From the NCBI GenBank assembly GCA_031308135.1, contig JAHLJT010009436.1, forward strand, positions 222,685,977 to 222,749,976: a DNA stretch of 64,000 nt. Direction: 5' to 3'. This DNA is from Acheta domesticus (Eukaryota > Arthropoda > Insecta > Orthoptera > Gryllidae). Shown here one piece after another: positions 1-10,645 of the stretch. A program made the position numbers and the translations under genes. Within the stretch, counting starts at the first letter, position 1, and each line of letters starts with the position of its first letter. Below the pieces are notes generated by a model. It was not told the DNA's origin, searched no databases, and saw only the letters and a list, made by a program, of their open reading frames with translations.

Positions 1-116
1 GTTAATCTTTAAAAACACCACGGAAGAAATCTTCAGTCAACCTAATATTCCGGGGAGAGAATTGGAATTAGGGTGTCGAAGACAGCCCGGTCCGAGAAGT
101 GAGCAGAGGAGTTGAA

Positions 117-257
117 ATGGCCGCCGCAGTTGCACCGGAAGCCGGCGGCGACGACGGTGGCGTCGGCGCCGGTGCGTCGCAGCAGCTTCGCCGCCTTGCC
201 CCTTTGCCGCCGCCGCCGCCGCCGCCGCCGCCGTCGGCGCCCCCGTTACCTATTTAG
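117..257 (+). CDS. Possible small ORF or first exon, Ala/Gly/Pro-rich (46 aa)
   Basis: An ATG in good context (GAAATGGCC) opens a 46-codon frame. It begins MAAAVAPEAGG, continues Gly/Asp-rich, then runs into about nine prolines encoded by the CCG repeat and ends at TAG. The Ala-rich start, acidic/Gly stretch and poly-Pro resemble the N-terminus of a regulatory protein. Low-complexity GC-rich DNA gives such frames by chance, and no domain is present. It could be the start of an exon spliced before the stop. Not recognised. Confidence 0.15.
   Translation: MAAAVAPEAGGDDGGVGAGASQQLRRLAPLPPPPPPPPPSAPPLPI
206..235 (+). repeat. (CCG)n trinucleotide repeat
   Basis: About ten uninterrupted CCG units inside GC island 1. 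In the frame opened at 117 they encode polyproline. Confidence 0.85.
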
Positions 258-400
258 CGGCGGGGCGGCCGCGGTCAGGGGCGTGGGGCGGGGCGGCGCT
301 GCACGCGACGGCTCGCGGCCCGCGCCTCCTCGCCGACCGCGCAATCAACGGCCCGCGCCTTGTATTTACGCCGTAACTGCTTGCGCGCTGCCCTAGGCCA

Positions 401-1336
401 GTGGTTCTCGAAATTTCGGTGGAGTATACTTGGAGTTGTTTCATTTAGTCTCGAGTTTTGTTGATGCAATTGAGCTTTTCTTAGAGGGAATTGTTTTTAT
501 TACAAACTTGGGTGCAGGAAAGATTAGAGAATACATATCCTCCAAAATGTTAATGATTAAAAAAAAACACTTGTTCATTTTGAATTGTCAATGAGGGTGT
601 AGTACTAGCAGCAAAACCTGAGAAAATAGTCAGCGCGATATGGTTTAAAATAAGTAAGGAGTAATTTCCAAATATTGTTATGTATAAAACTCGTAACTTA
701 GTTTACCTCGGGTATTGTATTTCGACTTAAACTACTTTGTCTTTGAAACACATAAAGAAACTGAGACAGAGTAGTGACAAATGTTAAGCAAAGAAAACTT
801 CAGAATAACTAAGTGTGTGTGTACAAATATGTGTCAAAATAAATGTTACAAATTTATAGTGCATGTATACAGGTAAAAATGATCCCGTTTTGCCAATGCA
901 CATAGTTGGGGAATTTCGTTTAATGGACTTATTGGTAGTGGCCCCTGATTGTTGGACAACGCGTATGCTCAGGTGTTCGGCAGGTACACGAACGAAATCG
1001 CCTGTACTGCGTCTGAAAGTTACCTGCCGAGCGCATGAGGATTTGCTCGACAATGAGCATGTCATGTGTGTAAATCCGTTATATGAAATTTTCCACTTTG
1101 TTCACATGCAAAGTGATGATTACTGACCCCCTCTAAGTACTCTATTCTTTTCATAAAAAGTATCATACTCTTTAAACAACAAATAAATTGTCGTGAAACA
1201 TAAATATTTTTAAAAACTATTTACAAATACGGCAGTAACGTAGTATATACGGATACACAGGACAACAATTCTTTTTACAGACCAAGAATATACACTATGT
1301 CCAGGGAGGAAGCGTCGGAACATCGACAAAAAACTC
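401..1336. other. Intergenic, no gene seen
   Basis: Ordinary AT-rich DNA. The overlapping frames near 784-1126 on opposite strands have no recognisable domain and no splice or promoter support. Confidence 0.6.
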
Positions 1337-1963
1337 TTAAGACAATTTTAAGCATTTTTGTCTAATCAACTCCTTGGATATTCCGAATGGCTGAGCCGCA
1401 ACAAAGCACACAAAAGTTGGTTTAAAAATATTTTCTACACACAATAAAACAATAAAAAAAGCAGTCGAATTGTGTATATTAGGTGCTTTTTATTTGAAGA
1501 TATCAGGCTATATCTTGTAATAACATGCTATGCCACAAAACTTAAGTTTTGAGAAAATGGAGAGTAAATATTTAAACATTGCATTATACATACAGGGATA
1601 AAGAACATTAATTTACGAATATCACTGCCATCTTGCAGCGAATCTTTAAAATAAAATCCCGACATCAAGATTCATCTGTGGGTCGTCGAAAAAACATTAA
1701 TAGTTCAATTTCATCAAAATGTGATGTAACATGTTATTGCCCCAAGGTCTTCATTTGTTTTAATTTTCTTTTCTGAACAAATATTAATATTTTCTTTTGT
1801 AGATAATAAACAGCTTTCAGGTTTCTGGAGCGTTTATGTTTATGCAATGCAAATTTGTAATAGAAAGTATTTTTTCAAGCCAACTTTTGGGTGATTATTG
1901 TGGCTTAGCCATTCGGAATATCCAAGGAGTTTATTAGACAAAATATGCTTAAAATTGTCTTAA
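1337..1963. mobile_element. MITE with ~100-bp terminal inverted repeats and TTAA target duplication
   Basis: The sequence from 1341 is repeated in inverted orientation up to 1959 over roughly 100 bp per arm (about 1341-1440 and 1862-1959). Each arm contains the inverted-matching words GACAATTTTAAGCAT and CTCCTTGGATATTCCGAATG. The element body is 619 bp and both ends abut TTAA (1337-1340 and 1960-1963). TTAA duplications are characteristic of piggyBac-type transposition, although the outermost bases (GAC) are not the usual CCC of that superfamily. The interior has no long frame, so this is a non-autonomous copy. Confidence 0.75.
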
Positions 1964-2290
1964 TACCTTATTTTCGAAGTTTCCTACCCGGGCAACGTAA
2001 GTTTAAAGTTGCTTTTCCATTAAGCAACTCGTAAATAGCAAATATAAAATGACTGGGTGCCTCTTTCTAGGAGCCTTGCTGTCGCAGTGTCTGCTATGTC
2101 CCGAGCAGTGACAAACTGATTTTTTCAGATTAGACAGAATAACACAATTAAAATTGTGCATTTTTCACTCAATCACAGGTGTCATTATTCATGGATTTTC
2201 TTCAGAGTTCATGGTTATCTTACTGACACCTCAATAGGCAAGAGGCTGCGTTGTTTCCTTAAATTTCTATATCACTGGAAATTAGTAATA

Positions 2291-3417
2291 TAGCGCATCC
2301 AGGTTAAGAATGAAGTAGAGAGGTTTACGGGCTTTTCTGGTAGAGGAACCCCTCCCTTTCCCGTTTTAAGATTTCAAAACTGATTTAAATCCTCGTTGAC
2401 ATACCTTTTCATAACAATAATTATATTAGTGACATAATACCCCGAATTCTGTATATATTTACCTCAAATATTGGTAAATATCTTAGAATTTATTAATTTT
2501 TCTAAGAAGGGATACGTTCGGCCGTTGGCACTGTTGCCATGCCACGTGCTTCGGTTGACGTTTCATACTGTGCTCAGAAAGTTCGCGTTCTGGTTGTTTG
2601 CCTATGTTTAGTTATTTGTTCTCGAGATTTTATGGTTTTAATCACGTCAAAGGTAAATGTAATTTCATTTACTTCATTTTAGGGTTTTAGGTTGTGGTAA
2701 CTTCATTGATTTACTTTTTTAAATTTAATTTCTATTTCCTTGCAAACGTAATTTAGTCTATGGTCCACCAATCGTAAAGCGCAAGAGTGCTAAAGTGCTG
2801 CATAGAAGGGGAACACATTAATGTTTATAACTATTTAACTATAATTATATTTTCGAATGGGATTCATACTCAGTGCGTACCGGGAGATCATTGTCCGCTC
2901 TCCTGGCGCGAGGTAGCTCGGTTTCCCGTGAATCAAATAACTTTGTTCCCGTGGGCCCGATTGATTTTGTCGTAAAAGGAATTTTCAGAATTTTGTTAGG
3001 TAATCAAAACTTATCTCTGTTGTTAAAAAGGAAACGAGAGGCTTGCCCTTTTTGCAACCGCATGTAGTTGGTTTGAATTTTGGACATTGTATTGAAATAG
3101 TGGTGTACTTCAAAATTAATATTTCTTATGACATTTCGAAGAATGTGGAAGCTTAACAGTAATGTTTTGTGTGTATCGGAGTCTCATAGGAATAGTTTTA
3201 GAGTTCAGAAAAGGGAGGAAAATACGCTTTCAAAAATTTGGAAAAATTCCAGACAAACTATGAATTTAGCGCATAACTAGCGCTCCGCCCCATTGCGGGA
3301 TTCGTCACAATCGATCGGTTCCGCACCTTTCGATTAATACAGCGCAGTAGAACGGGCCAGATTGGCATCACTGTGGCCATAAGAGACCACACTTCATTCT
3401 TAACCTTGGACGCGCCA
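2291..3417. repeat. Inverted pair of a short dispersed repeat
   Basis: The ~26 bases at 2291-2316 (core GGTTAAGAATGAAGT) recur reverse-complemented at 3391-3417. A second matching word, TTACTGACACC, lies outside each: near 2219 on the left, and as its complement near 3427 on the right. The two copies sit 1.1 kb apart in opposite orientation. This could be two copies of one repeat family or the ends of an old foldback element. The arms are too short and too diverged to choose. Confidence 0.45.
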
Positions 3418-6400
3418 TAGATATGGTGTCAGTAACATAGTGTGTGTGGGGATTTACCATTATTGAAAGCGTGGGTACACTCCTGTGCTAGACTGCTTTA
3501 AAATTTCCGAACCTTCATGGAAGACTTCGAACAGTTTTCGCCAACCTTCTGAAGCGTTTACGCAACCGAACCTTTTTTAAATTCTGCTGAGAGCTACTAA
3601 AAGAAAACAGATCAGAAATATATATTTTTTTTCAAATCTAATTTTTCTATATATTTACATTCCTTTCGTCCAAATGATACACTTGCGTAATTCAGGAAAC
3701 GCACATTTGTTCTATACCTGGATGAAAAATGTAATGGGTTTCCCATTCCGAATGAAATTCATTAATTTTCTGTTTTTGCTTAAACTCGTCACTTTTAGCA
3801 CAAACCTAATTTCGTATCACTATAAATCAAACTACCTACAATAAGTCGATATACTGTCGAAAACGGACAAAACCTCACGCTCACACACCTCACACTGTTA
3901 GTATCACGGGAGAATGCCAGCAGCCGATTTCGGAAGTTATCGGAGCTCAGTGGAGCAGCGCTAGTTTGTAGAGAAGCTGGTCGTGACCCTGCAATTCACT
4001 GAAAATTTCCCCGAGAGCTACGATTCGGCGTTGACTTGAGACTGAACGTGGTCGCTAGGAAGTTAATTTCCTGTAAAATATTGTTTGCTGTAATATAAGG
4101 CGCACATCGAAAGAGATTATGTACAATAAACGTAGGTGTAATAGATTTCGTGAAATTAAGAAAATGTTTTTTAAAGTATGTGTTAATATTAGTAATGCTT
4201 TTTTAAATTGACAAAAGGGTAAATTTTCATGGTTAAGTTAGTTACGAACAAGTTTTCATGCTATTTTAATCGTAACACTTATTATATTTTTACTTTCTAA
4301 AACTCTTTCCTTAGATTAGTTTTAGTCGCAAGAAAATTTGTTTTTTTTATTCTAATTCCGCTTGACGCTGGGATGTATACAGCACTTTTACTGTTCTAGA
4401 TTGTAAATAGTCTTGTGGATGGTAACCTTGACATCTGAAACGTCATTTCCTGTATTACGTAAAGCCTTGTGCCTTGAACATCTCCTAGAATGGACTGCTG
4501 GAGAAGTCACTCCAATTTCAATTGCCAGTCTGGTTTTAAACGAAAGGCTTCACAATACAGTGAATAAGCAAAGTTCTGCATCTGAAGCCGGACAAATGCA
4601 TGTGCGCGCATCCTTACACAACGTCCTGACATTACCTTTTCAGAAAATTTGTTAGGTTTTTTAAGTCTGCTACATTAGCAATGTATAACGAGAACATACA
4701 CAAATTAGTGATTGGTATAAGGTGTTAAATTAGTGAAGGTGTTTAAAACAATTTTGGAAAATACCGAAGTGTTATTATTCATTGAAAACGGAAATTTAAA
4801 TAATTCTGTAATGACATTAACGGAACGTTTCTGCAGCTTGACGCAACGAACTGTAAAAACGTTGTTTTCGGTTTAGTGTACTAAAACGTAAGTATCAACA
4901 AAATTTCAAGAACCCCCAAAACTATCATTGATGTCAAAGTTACAGGGGAATGCGTATACATTGGTTATACTGACACAACTTCGCTGAAAATTAATTGCAC
5001 AAGTTCCCTAGGCTGAAACTTCTCATCGCTGTTGGTCACAGCCGCTTTGCCTGGAGCTCTGGTATCTAATAGTTCGTTGCAAATCACATAACATTCGTCG
5101 TTTTAAAAGGTGTTGGTATGTGTGCTTTTAAGTTACAAGTAATAATTTCTGTTCGGTCTTCTTTGCTCTAGGAAACCTCCCGGAATTGTTGGGAAGAAAT
5201 CAGGGTTTTCCCCCTCTTGCAGTCTTGGAGTATCTTTTCTCGTGTATGTACTCGCCAAGTTGACCTACTTTATTGGAACGGAGCAGTAACTTCGCTCATG
5301 TCCTCTCTGCTTTTCCACTTCCGGGAAATCTTTCTCTTCCTCTAATACCGGTTTCTGCAGCTGTTACTTTCGTCGTTAATGCAGTTGCATGGTCTGTGTC
5401 CGTCCAGTTGTTTTGCAGGGAGGTAGCGAATGTTACCGGGCTTAGTACTAGAATGTTTCTGAATTTCGCAGTGTCAGTTTCAATATTTATTGAAGTATTT
5501 TTTTTGTTTCCATTCCACTTTCAGTGGTTTGGAGGCACCCTGAGTTAGAATCCTGAGGACACTACGTAAAGTTTAAGATTTCCCATGTGGAGGTTTTTCA
5601 AGGGACAAATGCTCAAGCAGTAGATAATGTGATTTACGTGCTCTACTCAAGTGGTGAATCATAGCCTGGTGACTTCAGAGTCCCATTCATTCGAAATGCT
5701 ATTCGTAATAAATGCTAAAAATCGTCGATGGAGCGAGAATCAAAGAACAAAGATGTGTGTACTGGGACCGTGAATTCTCACTGCTGTTTCTTGGATCTAA
5801 TTTCGAAGCTGCAAGGACGTTAGAAATGTATAACTGTTTGACTACAAGCACCGAATGTGAAAATTTAACTCTGACCTAGAAAAGATAAACTGTAAAATGT
5901 GTCGTCACATCTTCGAGATTACTAGAATGCGAAATATCTGCAAGTTTAATTTTCCATATCATTAAGTTTTCATTTTTGGTCTTACGCTTTACAGAATATT
6001 GAAGGTACGGGGGGGGGGGCGCAACATTGCTTGACTAGAAATATTGAAGACGAAGTTATACAATGATGTACTACGTACTAAATCCACACGTTGTTCCTCT
6101 CCTATGAAAGAGAAGTGGGATTTTTCAACAGTAACGAACGTTCGTAGAGAGTTCGTTTCTACAACGTAATATCGCGCGCACCGACTTCAGTCGTGCAGCG
6201 GCTGTTGTATTTGGAGCAACCGATAGGCAGATATTTGCAAAGGAAATTTTCATCCTGTCTGCCGCGCCCTACTTCCCTAAAAAGGAGATCTTCAGATTTT
6301 TTAGGGCATTGTACGATCGTTTAATCACCAGCTTGCGAAGACGACGAAACCACAGGTCGTTTGCATTTGGAATAGGGAACTGCAGTCTTTAGAGGTAGAT

Positions 6401-7011
6401 TGGATTTGGTGTTATTTAGATAGGTGAAAGACCTAGAAATGAGAGCTATCTTCATTTTAATCGCGGCTCTTACGCAGTGTGACAGCAGCCAACTTCCCCA
6501 CCGTATTGTCGCGCCATTCACGAGATTCCTGTGCATTCGCACGGTGCCAAAAATGTCGAATGGGGGAAGGGCGCCCGTTCTGCTGGCAAGGCAAATGGTA
6601 AATAAAAGTAACACTTCCGTTCGCTTTGGCGACGGAGCTGATCTTTTCTTAGCCCGACACACGGGCTCCGCGCTCGGACCCCGCTGCAACGCAGATTCGC
6701 GATGTTGACCGCGGTCTAAGCTAGCTCGCAGAAGGGTACTGGCCTGTCCCCTCTGGCCGAGCACAGTCCCGACCTGCCTTCCCGCGTGCAACTTCTGCGG
6801 CGTCAGCGCTCGGCCTCGAGTGCAACAAGGCGCTCTTGATTTCCTAAGCTTTGCATATCACTTCCGCTTCGTGACTGCATCGTTTTTAGCACTTTCATCG
6901 TTTCAAGAACTCTACACTTGTTCCCCCCCTTCTTGTACTATCTTTTTGTCACGCCTGTCATTTTAGTTCCCCATGTTTTTCGTTAATCCGTGTAATTCTA
7001 AGGTGTGTGTT

Positions 7012-7053
7012 AAAGTGCGAAGTCCAATTAGTTCCCTTAAATCTCCATACAAT
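7012..7053 (+). repeat. Dispersed short repeat, copy 1
   Basis: AAAGTGCGAAGTCC followed by a TTAGTT...CCTTAAAT pattern recurs in direct orientation at 8742-8785. About 80 percent of positions match by eye. Confidence 0.4.
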
Positions 7054-7410
7054 TACTTTTATTTGGAGAATCTTGTTTACAAATTTTGTTCTTTAGTGGA
7101 GTGCATTTATATTTATAATTATTTTTCATTCGCATTTTAGTTTTTGAAACTGTAGAAGAGCAGTGAATTGATACTTGTATCGTGAATAATAAACTCGCAA
7201 GATAGAAATGGAATTCAATAAATAGTTGTTCACATACGTGAGGATGAAAAGTCTTAGAGGATTTTTCTCGGCTCTAGTTCCTCTCTTTCGGTAGTTCTTT
7301 GTATTCTCTTCCCCCCACCCCAGCTCCGGCGCCCTGAGCTGTCCGCGGTCGCGGTGGGCGGTGCGTTCCTGCGGGGCGCTGTAGCGTGTCAGCTGGGGGT
7401 GGGTGCAGCA

Positions 7411-7484
7411 GCCCCGCCCCGCCCCGCCCCGCCCCGCCCCGCCCCGCCCCGCCCCGCCCCGCCCCGCCCCGCCCCGCCCCGCCC
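7411..7484 (+). repeat. (GCCCC)14 pentanucleotide array
   Basis: Fourteen perfect GCCCC units followed by a partial one. The complementary strand is a regular series of GGGGC units, with G-quadruplex potential. Confidence 0.97.
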
Positions 7485-7619
7485 GCGCAGAAGCCCTCGG
7501 CGCCGCAGCGCGGTATTTCGAGGCGCGCGCGTAAATAGGCCCCTCCCCCGCGCAGGTGGGCGCAAATAGCCCGCGCGCGAAGGTCGCAGGTGGGTCCAGC
7601 CCCCGCCGTGGCGCGCTGC

Positions 7620-7651
7620 CACCCCCGCCCCCGCCCCCGCCCCCGCCCCCG
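7620..7651 (+). repeat. (CCCCCG)n hexanucleotide array
   Basis: About five units of a six-base C-rich repeat, 135 bp downstream of the GCCCC array. Again G-run rich on the minus strand. Confidence 0.9.
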
Positions 7652-8685
7652 TCCACAGCCGCCGCGGCGCAGGGCGCTGGGCCTTGCTCAATGGGGGACC
7701 CCTTGCTTTGTTGGGCCACCGGACAGGGTCGACGGCGCGCGCCTGGGTGGAGATAACTCGCTCTTCCTATGCCAGTGATTCGATGCAGTATTTTGACTGA
7801 GAGTGTGCGATTAAATTGTCCCTTGCCGCAGAAATGTGCATTTCATGATAGTACCTTTTGCTTATTAAGCTAGATATCGTAAGGGTTATTTCAATTATTA
7901 ATAATTTGACAGTCAAGCCCCCACATGATCCTTGTGGACAAGCAATCGTCCTCACGATGACTGTTAATATCGCTCTGTCTGTGTGTGTTCGTTCACAGCT
8001 CGGGTTGAGATAAGAGTTTACAAATCTTCGATGCTGCTTGTGAATTGTACCTTTAGTTGACAAGGTAGATCAGGACACAAGTTGTAGATTTCTTTTTATG
8101 ATCTATAGCACGCTGATGTAAATGTTGAAAACAATGATGGCTGGATTATCGCTGTATTGGCTTAGTAACGTAAGAGTAGTTTAATTTTAGTTAATTTTCT
8201 CGATAGTTTACTGATGTACTGATTGCCTGTAAAAACAATTTAATAAACAATTTTAAAGCCCATTTTTTAGCACCTCGCTCGCTGTGTCGCCCTTTTCGTC
8301 TGTCCTCGATTCGAAAAGAAAATATTAAATGTTGCGATTTAAAGATCGCGCAACTCACGACTGGATCACATAACAAACCTGCAACATACTTTGCTCATTT
8401 TTTCCATTACTCTAAAACTGCATCGTACGCCGGTAAAACAGGATTTTAGGTCTTAAGTTATATTGATTACGCCTTGTATTTTTCGAGCTCGTCTGGTAAC
8501 ATCCCTTTTGCGGCACAGATGCAGAACCTGGAAATAAGTGAAATTAAATTGACTATTTGAATGTGATTACGCATGGATCTAGGCTGTTAACAAATGCTTA
8601 GCAATGTTAAGTGTAACCATGCAAAGTACACGATCTGGAATAAGTATGGCTCACTTCAGAGATTGCTAGTTTGATATGGGATTGA

Positions 8686-8751
8686 GCTACTGTTTTAAAA
8701 TCGGTGACAAAGTGCGGCTACTGTTTTAAAATCATTAATTGACAAAGTGCG
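8686..8751 (+). repeat. Two-copy tandem duplication (~31-35 bp)
   Basis: GCTACTGTTTTAAAATC...GACAAAGTGCG occurs at 8686-8716 and again at 8717-8751. The second copy has a short internal insertion. Confidence 0.85.
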
Positions 8752-8785
8752 AAGTCCGGTTAGTTTCCTTAAATGTCCGTATCGT
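8742..8785 (+). repeat. Dispersed short repeat, copy 2
   Basis: Partner of 7012-7053 in direct orientation. It starts within the second unit of the 8686-8751 tandem duplication. Confidence 0.4.
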
Positions 8786-9067
8786 CACTAGGCAATTAGA
8801 AATTGAATATCAATCTTCATTCATTTTTGCAATAGAAATAAATTCATATAATGGAAGAAGTCCAAAACTTTATTTCAAATATGTTACACAAACCTAGTTT
8901 TGGTGTAATTAAACCAAGTACTTTAAAGTACCTCTGTAGATTTGAAGTTCGGAAGATTTTAGATTAAATGTATTTTGCTAAAATTGGGTGTTAGGAGGTT
9001 GCTATTGCCTATTGAGATTAGTTTACCGTTTAAAGGAACTGAATTTTCGTAAATTGTAAAATGAATC

Positions 9068-9116
9068 ATTAAACCAGTTCTGCAGTTGACAATATTAAAC
9101 CAGTTCTGCAGTTGAC
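9068..9116 (+). repeat. 23-bp exact tandem duplication
   Basis: A 23-base word ending CCAGTTCTGCAGTTGAC is present at 9068-9090 and 9094-9116, with three bases between. Confidence 0.9.
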
Positions 9117-9194
9117 GTACTGCGATCAGGAAGATTGACATTTGTTGTCGATAAGTTTTAAGCTGTTAACGTCGTCGCAGGTTTTTGAGTGACG

Positions 9195-9405
9195 CTGTTT
9201 CGTAAACCACGGCCTTGAAGACGGGGCTTCGCTTCAGATGCGACTCGGGGGCCGACGCGGATGACGTGGGGGAAGCTGTAAAGCGCCGCGCCGCGCCGCG
9301 CCGCGCCGCGCCGCAGCGGTGGTGTCTTTTTCCAGGAAGCCCTGCGGCTGGCTGCTGCGAGCGCTGGGGGCTTTCCTTGGACGCGATGCACACTGGGCGC
9401 GATTA
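9195..9405. promoter_or_regulatory. GC/CpG-rich island 3
   Basis: A 200-bp CpG-rich block centred on a (CGCCG)n pentanucleotide array (9284-9314). Frames on both strands reflect the repeat. No exon is demonstrable. Confidence 0.3.
9284..9314 (+). repeat. (CGCCG)n pentanucleotide array
   Basis: About six perfect five-base units within GC island 3. Confidence 0.93.
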
Positions 9406-10384
9406 GGCCGAAAGCACAAGCGCGTGACCACGACAAAAATAACACGTCGCTCGGGCCTGCAAAACTTACGAGGACAGAATCCATTGCTCGTTAATGTGCA
9501 TTCTGAACTTTTCGGACCCATCGGCACTTCCCCGCCCGCGCTATAATGTGCTTTCTTTCTACATTTGAGGAATGAGGTGACGAGCAGTTTTTACATGATT
9601 CGGTTAATTGAATTATAGCGAGTTTCATTTTCTGGTTTTACAGCTTCAAAATGTTATTGTTAAAAAGAACAAGGCTTTGTTATTGTCACGCAAACAAAAA
9701 TATTACAATGCATGCGCAATTGCTATTTTTTTTCTATCAGTGGTATTTTATCGTGAGTGAAAATCAACTGAAAGAGAAGTTTAAATTCTGGAAAAGAATG
9801 TGAATAATGGAACGAATATATTTATATTGAAATTTTCTCAATTTAGTTTTCAGGTTTCATTAAATTATGGCAGAAAAACTCAACGGGCGCTTTCGTCCCA
9901 TTGTGAGCGGCATAAGGAAAGAAACTGGGAGGCTCGCGCGATGCCACATGCTTCAAGGGAAGAGCAGTGTCCACTTCGGGAACGCTGCTGGTCTTGGAGT
10001 TCAGAGAAAATGTGCGAAACATTGACTTGCGTCATGTCGCATGTTGTGTATGATTTTTCAAATCGCATTAAGACAACGAGAAGTTATATTTGCCGTGATC
10101 CATCGTGCCTCGTACGCTCCTGGTATGATGCTTCAGAGTTGCGCATTGAGGTAAATGATGAAATGTTACGTTTCGGGTCGGATCGAGTTTGTGGAAAAAT
10201 TATGCGACTATATTTTTCGTAAGAGCCGCTGCAAACTTTTTCAAAATTGTTTAATTCTAACGTTGGAAATCTTCGAAGAAATGGAAGGCATCGCCTTTGA
10301 TTACTTCTATGGGAGGCTAATGTTCTGCTGCCTCACAGGTCAGTCCGTTTAACCTTCACGGTTCGGATGTGAACTGCGTAGGTT
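9406..10384. other. Intergenic, no gene seen
   Basis: A 140-codon frame spans 9800-10222, but its translation shows no domain, and its composition resembles the surrounding DNA. No splice or promoter evidence supports it. Confidence 0.5.
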
Positions 10385-10645
10385 GGTGTCGCCCCGTTCG
10401 AACGAGGCAGCAGTAGTGTGTCGAGGCGCTGGCACGGCGCCGGGTGCCCCTGCCCGCCGGCTACAGGGCTTCGCAGAGTGCGGGGGAGCACGTAGGTGTC
10501 GTGACCCCGCCGTCGCCCCGCCCCCGCCTCTGCAGGCGTTGCGCCGTTGGCAGCTCCCGACCAACCCCCCCGCCCTCTGCCCCCTGCCCATTAACGCTCG
10601 TCCCTGCGTTCTGGGCAAATCCAGAGCTTTCGCGAGCGCTTTATG
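10385..10645. promoter_or_regulatory. GC/CpG-rich island 4
   Basis: A 260-bp GC-rich block with C-runs (CGCCCCGCCCCCGCC near 10515). No tandem array as regular as in neighbouring islands. Possible regulatory island only. Confidence 0.28.

Larger units (their letters stand above)
112..400. promoter_or_regulatory. GC/CpG-rich island 1
   Basis: A sharply bounded block of very high GC and CpG content in otherwise AT-rich DNA. It holds a (CCG)n run and a CTATTT word embedded in GC-rich sequence near position 251. Such islands in methylating insect genomes often mark promoters or first exons, but no TATA box, initiator or splice-supported exon can be proven here. Long frames across it on both strands are expected from GC-rich composition and are not annotated. 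Confidence 0.35.
1964..7309. other. Intergenic, no gene seen
   Basis: Mostly AT-rich sequence with scattered CpG. A poly-G tract of about ten bases lies near 6010, and a moderately GC-rich patch covers 6320-6800. No frame has a recognisable domain. The only structure seen is the inverted repeat pair annotated separately. Confidence 0.55.
7310..7760. promoter_or_regulatory. GC/CpG-rich island 2 with GC-rich tandem arrays
   Basis: A 450-bp island containing a (GCCCC)n array and a (CCCCCG)n array. AT-rich words TAAATAGG (~7531) and CAAATAGC (~7563) sit between them in otherwise CpG-rich sequence. The opposite strand is G-run rich, so strong G-quadruplex potential is expected. The long Ala/Gly/Pro/Arg frames on both strands follow from the repeats and are not called as genes. 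The likely role is a regulatory or promoter island. Confidence 0.4.
7765..9194. other. Intergenic with small local duplications
   Basis: AT-rich DNA without recognisable genes. It contains the tandem duplications and the dispersed repeat copy annotated separately. Confidence 0.6.

Noticed and set aside
7126..7719. 197-codon minus-strand frame with Gly/Ala/Arg repeats
   Set aside because: The repetitive part is only the translation of the (GCCCC)n array; the rest is unrelated AT-rich sequence.
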